A model generated the notes under the pieces. That model worked only from the letters and a program-made list of their open reading frames with translations. It was not told where the DNA came from and ran no database searches. Position numbers and translations under genes: made by a program. Shown here in pieces: positions 56,821 through 64,000 of a stretch of DNA of 64,000 nucleotides. The stretch comes from DASXKD01 sp963806145 (GTDB lineage: Bacteria; Actinomycetota; Actinomycetes; Streptosporangiales; Streptosporangiaceae). The stretch spans positions 4,011 through 68,010 of the forward strand of contig CAWDXD010000001.1 in the NCBI GenBank assembly GCA_963806145.1, in the 5' to 3' direction. Position 1 is the stretch's first letter. Each line of letters opens with the position of its first letter.

Positions 56821-57666
56821 TCAGGCTGTCCAGGCTTCGCTGTGCTGCCACAGTTCACCGGCCAGTTCCGGGGTGGCGACCGCGCTGGGTTCCCGCTCGC
56901 GGGAGTTGTCGTAGAACCGGCCGGTCACCCCTTCCAGTTCCGGCGCGGTGGCACAGTACAGCGAGGTCGCCGCGCCCTGCTCGGTGGACAGCATCCGCAT
57001 TTTCATCAGCGGGCGGAGCGGCCACGGGACCCGCCGCCAGATGTCGGAGGCGACCACGCCCGGGTGCAGCGCGTAGGTCGTGATGCCGCGCCCCTCGGTG
57101 CGGCGGGCGAGTTCGGCGGAGAACAGCACGTTGCCGAGCTTGGAGACGGCGTACTCGCGCAGCCCGGTCCGGCTGGCCGTGGGCCTGCGTACCGCCTCGA
57201 AGTCGATCCCCTTGGCCTGGTAGTGGGAGTCGCTGGAGACCGTGACCACCCGGGCCGGCGCGCTGGCGGCAAGGCAGTCGAGCAGCGCCGCGGTCAGCGC
57301 GAAGTGCCCCAGGTGGTTGATGCCGAATTCAAGCTCGAAGCCGTCCTTGGTGAGGCCCCGGGCCCCGCCCACCCCGGCGTTGTTGATCAGCACGTGCAGC
57401 GGTTCCCCCCGGGCGAGGAACTCTGCCGCGCAGCGGCGGACCGAGGCCAGGTCGGCCAGGTCCAGGGGCAGGAACGCGACCGCGTCGTTCCCGGTGGCGG
57501 CCGCGATCTCCGTGGCGGCAGCGCGGCCCTTCTCCGCCGAGCGGCAGGCCACGAACACCTTGCCGCCCCGGCGGGCCAGATCATCGGCCGTGGCGCGGCC
57601 GATCCCGGTGTTGGCCCCGGTAATCAGGAAGGTGCGCCCGGACAGGCCGGCCGAGTTCGCGGACAT
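56821..57666 (-). CDS. SDR family NAD(P)-dependent oxidoreductase (retinol dehydrogenase-like)
   Basis: A 281-residue SDR: FLITGANTGIGRATADDLAR, CRSAEKGRAAATEI, VLINNAGVGG, VVTVSSDSHYQ, and EYAVSKLGNVLF supplying the YxxxK. This is the subtype related to retinol dehydrogenases and protochlorophyllide reductases. ATG 57666 is chosen over a longer arginine-rich extension. It converges with the previous SDR gene over 37 bp and is divergent from the SCO1-like gene. Confidence 0.89.
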   Translation of the reverse strand: MSANSAGLSGRTFLITGANTGIGRATADDLARRGGKVFVACRSAEKGRAAATEIAAATGNDAVAFLPLDLADLASVRRCAAEFLARGEPLHVLINNAGVGGARGLTKDGFELEFGINHLGHFALTAALLDCLAASAPARVVTVSSDSHYQAKGIDFEAVRRPTASRTGLREYAVSKLGNVLFSAELARRTEGRGITTYALHPGVVASDIWRRVPWPLRPLMKMRMLSTEQGAATSLYCATAPELEGVTGRFYDNSREREPSAVATPELAGELWQHSEAWTA

Positions 57667-57777
57667 GGTGACTTTGTACCGCACCTGCCCCGGCCGACGC
57701 TGCCAGTGCGGGCGCCTGGCAGGGGTGGCCGCGTTATGCTCGCCCAATAACAGCAGGGAAGCGGGCACGGCCAGCAT

Positions 57778-58614
57778 GTGCAGGAGCCACAGGTGCGGAT
57801 CGCGGGAGAGAAGCGGCGGCAGGAGCCGGCAGCCGCCGGCCCGGCGGCCGAAACCGCCGGGCCGGGCGCGGCTGCCGCGGCGTCGCGGTCCGCGCGCCGC
57901 CGCCGGAGGTGGGTCATCCTCGGCGTGACCGCGGTGCTGCTCATCGGCCTGAACGGCTATGCCGCGTACGTGCTCACCAGCGAGAACAACGCGACCGCAG
58001 GCGCGAACCTGCGGCCTACGGGCATACCGCAGAACATCTCGACCAGCCTGGCCAACCTGATGCAGCTCTCCCCGGTGCCTGACGTCAGGGCACCCGGGTT
58101 CACCCTCACCGACCAGCGGGGCCACACGATGAGCCTGGCCAGCCTGCGCGGGAAGGTGGTGGTGCTGGAGTTCATGGACCCGCACTGCACCGACATCTGC
58201 CCGATCGTGTCGCAGGAGTTCGTCGACGCCTACCAACGGCTGGGGGCACGGGCGGGCAAGGTCGTGTTCGCGGCGATCAATGTGAACCAGTACCACGCGA
58301 CGGTAGCCAACATGGCCGCCTTCTCCACCGCGCAGCGGCTGAACACGATCCCGGCCTGGCATTTCTTCACCGGCCCGGTGCCCGCGCTGAAGACCGCGTG
58401 GCGCAACTACGACGTTGAGGTCTCCGCGCCGAACCCGAACGCCGACATCATCCACACCTCGTCCGTCTACTTCATCGACCCCCGGGGCCATGAGCGCTTC
58501 GTCGGGTCGCCCATGGTGGATCACACCGCGAACGGGACGGCCTACCTGCCGCTGGCGCAGATCTCCGGCTGGGCCGGCGGGATCGCGCGGCTGGCCGGCG
58601 ATCTGGCGCGCTGA
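57778..58614 (+). CDS. SCO1/SenC family copper chaperone-like protein
   Basis: A 278-residue membrane-anchored thioredoxin-fold protein. A basic, Ala-rich N-terminus leads to one membrane segment (about 45-66). The extracytoplasmic domain has the SCO copper motif CTDIC (Cys137, Cys141) and a downstream His226 in IIHTSSVYFID. Such proteins deliver copper to cytochrome oxidase or act as thiol-disulfide reductases. The start is GTG 57778, with GTG 57796 as an alternative. It converges with the large amidohydrolase/S41 gene over 13 bp. Confidence 0.88.
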   Translation: MQEPQVRIAGEKRRQEPAAAGPAAETAGPGAAAAASRSARRRRRWVILGVTAVLLIGLNGYAAYVLTSENNATAGANLRPTGIPQNISTSLANLMQLSPVPDVRAPGFTLTDQRGHTMSLASLRGKVVVLEFMDPHCTDICPIVSQEFVDAYQRLGARAGKVVFAAINVNQYHATVANMAAFSTAQRLNTIPAWHFFTGPVPALKTAWRNYDVEVSAPNPNADIIHTSSVYFIDPRGHERFVGSPMVDHTANGTAYLPLAQISGWAGGIARLAGDLAR

Positions 58615-58627
58615 CCGGCCCCGCTCA

Positions 58628-61600
58628 TCACCCGGGCGGGTCCGGCATGGCGGCCAGTCTCACGGCCGCCAGGCCTCCGCCTTCGAAGCCTTCGAGGCGC
58701 AGCTGCGGGTTGCGTCCCATCACCGGATGTGGCACGTGGAAGAGGCATCTGTCATGACGGACATCCTGGGAGCCAACCGGGCGCTTGTTGATGTAGGCGT
58801 CGATGCGGTCAAGGTTGGCCGACCGGACCTGGATCGTCACCCCCTCCGCGGTGGGCTCGACGTCGGCCTCCAGGCACCGGGCCCTGCGCCCGCGCATGAG
58901 CCCGGCCGCTGCTTCGATGAGGTCCTCGTTGTCGTTGAGCAGGTCGTCGGGGGTGATGTGGTGAATCTCGTCGGAGGCGACGCCGAGATCCTCGAGCAAT
59001 TCGCCCGCGTGTGCGCCGACCCGCGTGGTGCGGCGAACGGCGACCCGGAAAGCGGCCTGCCGCGGGAGAGGTTTCAGTGGCGTGTTACGGGCGGGGAGCA
59101 GCTGGCGAAGAAGATCGTGCGTCCAGACGTTGGCGCCGCCGGCACCGGTGTATTCGGCCAGGCCGAGGACCGGCCCGATGCTGTGATCCTGGAAGCCTGC
59201 GGCGAAGATGTCGGTCGCGCTGTAGCAGCGGGCGTCGGTGACGAGGACAACCGGGCCGTAATAGCCCTGACCGCGGCTGTTGGCGTCGTCGGCCGAACCG
59301 ATCGGGAACCCGGTCGAGAAGCTGGCGCCGGTCTCGACCGCATCCTGCACGGACTTGGCCCAGGAGCTGAGGTTGACCTCACCGCGCTGGTTGGCCGAGC
59401 ACAGCCGCCTGATCAAGGGGCTGACGATGAACTGTGCAGGCTCCGGCTCTATCCGCCGGGGGGTAAGGACCTGCAGGAGCTGTTCGGCCGCGCGGATGTC
59501 GCCGCCACCGTTCCCGCGGACGTCGACGATCAGCCCGGCACTTGGGCGGGCTTGGCACAGCCTGAGGAATTCGTCGACGAAGGTGGCGGGGTCCGGAACG
59601 AGGAACGTGAAGATCCGGGCGTGGATCACATCTCCGATGCTGGTGTGACAGATCCGGGCGCGGAGCGTTCCGGGCAGTTCGGTGGGGAGTTCATCGGCGC
59701 TGGCGGCTTGCCTGGTCTGCCACCCGCGGGCGAAGAGATCCCGCCTGACCAGGTTGACCGTCGTCGTCTGGGCATCGATGCCGAGGGCTGCGAGCCGGCT
59801 GAGGTCACCCGCGCTGGCCGGAGCGGCGGCCGCGGATGCCTGCTGGGCATCGCCGAATGGTGACGGTTCCAGCGGCTGATACGTGTTCCAGCGCACGCGG
59901 ACCTCTCGCTCGCTTCCGGCAGCGGTGCGGTAGGTGATATCCACCCAGTCCTCGTCGGGCGGCGCGGTCCGGCCCAGCGTCCGGATGGTCAATGCGTCCA
60001 TCCCGCGGGCCAGCCGGGCGGCGTGGTTGCCCCCGCCCTGCCGATCGGCGTTGCGCTCGATGGCACGCTTGATCGGCGTTCCGCTCCAGTGGGTGACCTC
60101 GACACCGGTGACGAACGACGGATCGAGGTCAGCCCCGGCCGCGACCTTGGAGACGATGTACTGCTGCCTGCCGTCACGGGTGCACTCCTCCACGAGAAAC
60201 GGCAGATAGACCGTGTGGGAGCGGTACGGCTCGGGCGGGACGTAGTGAGTGTGCAGGTCACGCAACGAGGTGAAGATCTCGATGAGTTCGGAGTGGAAAT
60301 TGCTCTCGGGAGCGCGGTCGCCGTTCGGCTGGGAGTCTTCGAGCCTGTGTTCCAGGAGACGTAGCCGCTGCAGGGGATCGATGGCGTATCTCGCACGCTT
60401 GGTCGGCAGGTGCACATAGGCCTGTTCGAGCAGGACGATCGCTTGCCCGGCGATCAGGCGCCGGTCGCCGAGCGTCAGGTCTCCGGGGCGGTCGAGAAGC
60501 TCTTGCAGCGGCAGCGGCGCGATCGGGATGTCGTCGTCGGCCAGGCCGGTCCCCGCCGTCGGGGATCGTGGCACCTCGCCGTATCGGCCGGGCAGTTCGG
60601 CGCGAATGACCTCGGGCAGGTTCGCCAGGTTCGCGAGCATCCGGAAGAAGGCGTCGTCTCCCTCCGTGGCCAGGGGATCGAGGTCCAGCGGGACGGCGAT
60701 CGAGGCGAAGCTCTCGGCGCCGGTAACCGTGTCCAGGAGCGCGGGCGCCACGCCCTCGGACAGCGCCGGGCCGATGCCGGCGATCGGTGGCTGGTCGAGT
60801 TCGAGGAACCATCGCTCGTCTGCGCTGGCGCCCGCCACCCCCTCGCGTGCCACCATCCCGAGATCGGCCGAGCCGATGGCCTCTGCGCGCTCGGGCATGT
60901 GCTCTAGCGCGTCGGCGAGAATCGTGGTTGCCTCGCCGAGCCCGATGGGGCCGAGCACCGGGTCAGGATCGCTGATGTCCAGGTGGAAAGCTCTCGCTTG
61001 ACCGGCGACGTCGAGCTGTTCGTCGACCGGGCTCAGCTTTCGCAACAGTGCGGGCGTCCCGTACCGGCCGATCCCCCCGATGACGACCAGCCGGATGTCG
61101 CTCTCGGTTGCGTCGACCAGGTGGCCGTAGGGATCTCCGGTCCGGCCGGCCACCACGGTCAGGTCGGCGAGCTTGGCCGGCTCGATCGATCCCAGCAAGC
61201 CCTGCCAGCCGAGGATCTGCGCCGGGCTGACGGTGACCATCTCCACGAGCTGCTGGTCGGTGAGGCCGATCTGCTGGTCACGGCTGAAGATCTGGGCGAC
61301 CTTGAGCTCGTTGAGCAGGTTCTTGCTCGCGGTGGGCGACCAGTCGGACCCGAGGGCAACCTTCATTCCCAGCTGCACAGCCGAAGCGATGTCAGCCGTC
61401 GCGCCGTACAGGATCAGGTTGCTGAACGGTGACCAGACGATCGATCCGCCGTGCTCAGCGACGACCGCGAGGTCGTCACCGGTCAGGCCGGTGGCGTGGA
61501 TGCCGACGAGCTCCGGGGCGATGGCCCAGGTGCCGTCGGGGGCGTGGAGATCGAGAAAGTGCTGGCGGGCCGCTGATGTCGGCAGCCCTTCAGCGAGGTG

Positions 61601-62185
61601 GATGATCCGGGCACCCTTGCCGGTGAGTGACTTGCGGAACGCGTCGAGGTCGTCCGGCCTCACGTCGCCGATCTTGGGTCGTGCGGGTACCAGCCCGGGC
61701 GCGTCCGGCAGCTCGGCGTTGCGGACGATGCCCTGGTACAGGTGCCTGATCGGTTCCGTCCGGAGCGTGAGCCCCTGCGACGTTGTGGTGCCCGCGATAA
61801 GGCTCTTGCACTCGACGTACCGGATGGTCGCCCGGATCAGCTCCGGCACCGAGGCGATCACGCCGGCGGGGCCGCTCACGTAGCGCCGGTAGCCGCGCGT
61901 CCCCTGCCACTCCTCTCGCTTGGCGTAGAGCCGGGGGATCGGGAACAGCGGCAGGGCGTTGTAGGCGAGGTGATTGTGAAGCTCGATCATGCCGGGGTAG
62001 ATCGTCCCGGCGGTCGGGATCACCGGGGATCCGGCGTGAGCGGGAGGCCTGTCGCTGGCGGGGGTCACGTCGCTGATCGATCCGTCGGCGACCCACACGA
62101 TCCCGTCACTGAGGATCGTCCGGGACGCGTCCATGGTGACCACCCGGCCGCGCAGGCCGTAGCGGGAGATCGGGTCGGCAGGCAT
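58628..62185 (-). CDS. amidohydrolase - S41 peptidase fusion protein
   Basis: A 1185-residue protein. The N-terminal part (to about 385) is a TRZ/ATZ-type amidohydrolase: IYPGMIELHNHLAYN (His70, His72), IIHLAEG (His196), VGIHATGL (His230), LGSDWSPTASKN (Asp281). A central helical region (about 400-700) has no family I recognise. The C-terminal part resembles tail-specific S41 peptidases, with GLIVDVRGNGGGDIRAAEQL and the likely nucleophile Ser989 in RCYSATDIFAAGFQDH. There is no signal peptide or membrane segment, unlike most S41 enzymes. The start ATG lies 2 bp after the stop of the upstream gene, so translation is coupled. Confidence 0.8.
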   Translation of the reverse strand: MPADPISRYGLRGRVVTMDASRTILSDGIVWVADGSISDVTPASDRPPAHAGSPVIPTAGTIYPGMIELHNHLAYNALPLFPIPRLYAKREEWQGTRGYRRYVSGPAGVIASVPELIRATIRYVECKSLIAGTTTSQGLTLRTEPIRHLYQGIVRNAELPDAPGLVPARPKIGDVRPDDLDAFRKSLTGKGARIIHLAEGLPTSAARQHFLDLHAPDGTWAIAPELVGIHATGLTGDDLAVVAEHGGSIVWSPFSNLILYGATADIASAVQLGMKVALGSDWSPTASKNLLNELKVAQIFSRDQQIGLTDQQLVEMVTVSPAQILGWQGLLGSIEPAKLADLTVVAGRTGDPYGHLVDATESDIRLVVIGGIGRYGTPALLRKLSPVDEQLDVAGQARAFHLDISDPDPVLGPIGLGEATTILADALEHMPERAEAIGSADLGMVAREGVAGASADERWFLELDQPPIAGIGPALSEGVAPALLDTVTGAESFASIAVPLDLDPLATEGDDAFFRMLANLANLPEVIRAELPGRYGEVPRSPTAGTGLADDDIPIAPLPLQELLDRPGDLTLGDRRLIAGQAIVLLEQAYVHLPTKRARYAIDPLQRLRLLEHRLEDSQPNGDRAPESNFHSELIEIFTSLRDLHTHYVPPEPYRSHTVYLPFLVEECTRDGRQQYIVSKVAAGADLDPSFVTGVEVTHWSGTPIKRAIERNADRQGGGNHAARLARGMDALTIRTLGRTAPPDEDWVDITYRTAAGSEREVRVRWNTYQPLEPSPFGDAQQASAAAAPASAGDLSRLAALGIDAQTTTVNLVRRDLFARGWQTRQAASADELPTELPGTLRARICHTSIGDVIHARIFTFLVPDPATFVDEFLRLCQARPSAGLIVDVRGNGGGDIRAAEQLLQVLTPRRIEPEPAQFIVSPLIRRLCSANQRGEVNLSSWAKSVQDAVETGASFSTGFPIGSADDANSRGQGYYGPVVLVTDARCYSATDIFAAGFQDHSIGPVLGLAEYTGAGGANVWTHDLLRQLLPARNTPLKPLPRQAAFRVAVRRTTRVGAHAGELLEDLGVASDEIHHITPDDLLNDNEDLIEAAAGLMRGRRARCLEADVEPTAEGVTIQVRSANLDRIDAYINKRPVGSQDVRHDRCLFHVPHPVMGRNPQLRLEGFEGGGLAAVRLAAMPDPPG

Positions 62186-62187
62186 GG

Positions 62188-63978
62188 TCAGGTGAGCTGC
62201 TTGGCCGCGAGCTGCTCGTCCGCCGTGAGCGGGGCAGGATCCAGATTCGCCGCCCAGGCGGGAAGGAAGAGCTTGAGGTAGTCCGGCGAAGGCTTGCCGG
62301 TGTCGGTGTCAACCGGGCGCACCGCCCGGTCCCCCGATGTCCCGGCCCAGCGAAGCGTGCCATAGGGCAGATCGATCCGGGGCAGCTGGCTGCGGGCGGT
62401 TGGGGCGGTGAAGGTGGGCTTGGCCAGGTCCCGGGTATAGGCGCGGCTGGCGAGCTGGGTGAGCACCGCCTGCCAGGATGCCCGGAAATTGGGCTCGCCG
62501 GGCGCGGCGAGGCCGAGCACGTCCAAGCCCGCCGGGACCACGGCCGGCGCGAGCCGGCGAGCCCCGGGGCCCATCGCCAACAGAGCGGTGACTCCGGCGT
62601 TCTTTGCGCGCAGCCGCCGCAGCAGCTCACGGTGGAGCGCCTGGACGAGGGGGTGGTCGGCGAAGGCCAGGCGCTTAGCCGGGGTCAGATCCAGTGTGTC
62701 GACCGGCAGGGTGCGGATGATCAGGTAGCGCCTGGTCAGGCCCGCCGCCTCCAGGAAGCCCTGGAAGTGCTGGCCGGCCTCGCCCGACAGCGCCCGCCCG
62801 GTGAAGGTGTCGTCATCGGACCCCTGGTCGGCGAGGACGAGCAGGCTGAGTCCCCGGAAGCGTCCCCGGTAGATCGGCCCCATGCCGAACGACGGGTGCG
62901 CGGTGACGCCAAGCGCGGCGAAGCCGGGCCAGGCGAAGCCCGGCTCGCCACCGGCCAGGAGCCGCGCGATGTCGGCGGGCGGGCCGGGGTCGAACCTGCG
63001 CGGGGCCGCACGTGGCGGCTCATAGGGCAGGTCACCGGGATCGTCGGCGTAGCCCTCATCGCTGCCATCCGCCGGCGAGGGGTCGCGGAGGTGCGCGCCG
63101 CGCGCGTTGTACTTCCCCGCCTCAGAAAACAGGCGGATCGCCCGTTGGTCATCGCTGCGGTTACTCGACGTCCCGCCGCGGCCCAGACGCGGGCAGGTGC
63201 CGAACGGGAAGTCCCGGAAACCGATCGCCAGCGAGGAGTACGGAAACGGCGCCGCGAGATCCCGGGCGACGCCGGTGTCGGCCGGAAGCCAGCCGGGGTC
63301 GGCCTGGAGCCAGTCGCTGACGTGCCCGATCGCACGCACGAAGTCAGCCTTGATCGCGGCCGTCGACCCCGATGCCGCGCTGCCGGGGTGCAGCACCCCC
63401 ACCGCCCGGACCCGGCTCGGCAGGGCTCCCAGCGACGCCGTGTGCAGAGTCTCCGGCTGCGCGGTACCGCCGTGCGCCTCGATCCAGGTCGCGACCGACT
63501 CCTTCGCAGCCCGGCCCACGGCGATGACCAAACGCACGTCGCCCTCGATCACGGCCTTGTCGAAGATCTGATTGCGGTGGATGACGATCGGCGACCGCGG
63601 GTCCTGCGCGAGTGGCCGCAGGTCGGGCGTGTACTGCCCGAAGATCGGGTACACGAAGGAGTTCAGGAACAGGTAGGAGCGGTCAAAGCCGAGGAAACGC
63701 AGCAGGTACTGCATCCGGGCTCCCGTGCCACCGGTGAACGAACGGTGCGAGAGCGACTCGTCCTGGGCACCCTCCTGGCCGACCACCAGGACTTTGGCCG
63801 AGCCGTCGAGCCGTCCGCGGAAGAACATCGGCCCGTGGTGCCAGCGGAACGCTTCACGGCCCACGACCGCCCGGCCCAAGCCACGGTAGTTCGGTGTACC
63901 GGCGAACAACTCTGCCCAGCCACTCGAGCTGGGCGGGCCAGGGTCATGCTCCCAAGGGTTCCCCCGCACGTCCATCAC
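62188..63978 (-). CDS. protein with two uracil-DNA-glycosylase-like domains
   Basis: A 596-residue protein with an internal repeat. Domain 1 (about 62-220) has VLVVGQEGAQDE, FTGGTGARMQYLLRFLGF, LNSFVYP and VLHPGSA, matching the order of UDG family 4/5 motifs (GExPGxxE, aGxxL, tN, HPS). Domain 2 (about 378-515) has LVLADQGSDDDTFTGRALSG and HFQGFLEAAGLTRRYLIIRT but no visible HPS motif. The motifs are altered, so activity is uncertain. The start is GTG 63978 or ATG 63975. It is the first gene of a two-gene unit with the amidohydrolase/S41 protein. No close relative is known to me. Confidence 0.72.
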   Translation of the reverse strand: MMDVRGNPWEHDPGPPSSSGWAELFAGTPNYRGLGRAVVGREAFRWHHGPMFFRGRLDGSAKVLVVGQEGAQDESLSHRSFTGGTGARMQYLLRFLGFDRSYLFLNSFVYPIFGQYTPDLRPLAQDPRSPIVIHRNQIFDKAVIEGDVRLVIAVGRAAKESVATWIEAHGGTAQPETLHTASLGALPSRVRAVGVLHPGSAASGSTAAIKADFVRAIGHVSDWLQADPGWLPADTGVARDLAAPFPYSSLAIGFRDFPFGTCPRLGRGGTSSNRSDDQRAIRLFSEAGKYNARGAHLRDPSPADGSDEGYADDPGDLPYEPPRAAPRRFDPGPPADIARLLAGGEPGFAWPGFAALGVTAHPSFGMGPIYRGRFRGLSLLVLADQGSDDDTFTGRALSGEAGQHFQGFLEAAGLTRRYLIIRTLPVDTLDLTPAKRLAFADHPLVQALHRELLRRLRAKNAGVTALLAMGPGARRLAPAVVPAGLDVLGLAAPGEPNFRASWQAVLTQLASRAYTRDLAKPTFTAPTARSQLPRIDLPYGTLRWAGTSGDRAVRPVDTDTGKPSPDYLKLFLPAWAANLDPAPLTADEQLAAKQLT

Positions 63979-64000
63979 GCAGCCCCCATTCCTTCGTGAC

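Noticed and set aside
62632..63999. 455-codon plus-strand open frame at the right edge
   Set aside because: Antisense of the tandem UDG-like protein; no motif and typical shadow composition.

Overview
The window is very GC-rich (about 70 percent or more by eye), with GTG/ATG starts, GGAGG-type ribosome binding sites, short or overlapping gene junctions, F420-type enzymes, PadR, ROK and LAL regulators, and a CobN-type cobalamin cluster. This points to a high-GC actinomycete, probably of the Streptosporangiales/Streptomycetales kind. No rRNA, tRNA, CRISPR array or intact insertion sequence was seen.

Layout. 1-4.2 kb holds an SDR, a PLP decarboxylase, a secreted protein, a beta-carbonic anhydrase and an amidohydrolase. 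4.4-7.7 kb is a compact nitrilase / hydantoinase / F420-dependent oxidoreductase operon that looks like reductive pyrimidine or hydantoin catabolism. 7.7-13.1 kb carries a Ser/Thr kinase, a frameshifted PhyH dioxygenase, an epimerase and a PadR/membrane-protein pair. 13.4-16.8 kb holds a NagZ-type glycosidase, the last codons of a lost ABC permease, a ROK regulator and an NHL-repeat fragment. 16.8-19.8 kb has a divergent pair: a metallo-beta-lactamase/rhodanese protein and an FAD protein.

20.06-42.96 kb is a long cobalamin operon behind a cobalamin riboswitch: leader ORF, cobD, cobQ, cobN, a fused ChlI/ChlD-like chelatase, cobO, cobB, cobI, cobM, cbiD, cobL, a cbiG-cobJ fusion, a ferredoxin, cobH, cbiX, a bluB-cobT fusion, precorrin-2 dehydrogenase, cobA, cobU and cobS. 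Genes up to the chelatase are intact. From cobO to the epimerase at 44.0 kb almost every gene is cut by one-base indels, mostly in G/C runs, while the protein sequence between the breaks stays well conserved. Sequencing or assembly error is the simplest explanation.

44-51.4 kb holds a secreted protein, LigA/LigB extradiol dioxygenase subunits with an IclR remnant, a divergent metal-dependent amidohydrolase, the C-terminal part of a GH59/ricin-lectin enzyme, an ammonium transporter and a methyltransferase remnant. 51.3-58.6 kb has a large LAL regulator, two alpha/beta hydrolases, two SDRs and a SCO1-like copper protein. 58.6-64.0 kb holds the most unusual unit: a tightly coupled two-gene operon on the minus strand encoding a protein with two uracil-DNA-glycosylase-like domains and a 1185-residue amidohydrolase/S41-peptidase fusion. 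I do not recognise this pair as a described system.

The window is also rich in gene remnants (permease tail, NHL, IclR, GH59, methyltransferase) and in strong palindromes between convergent genes.
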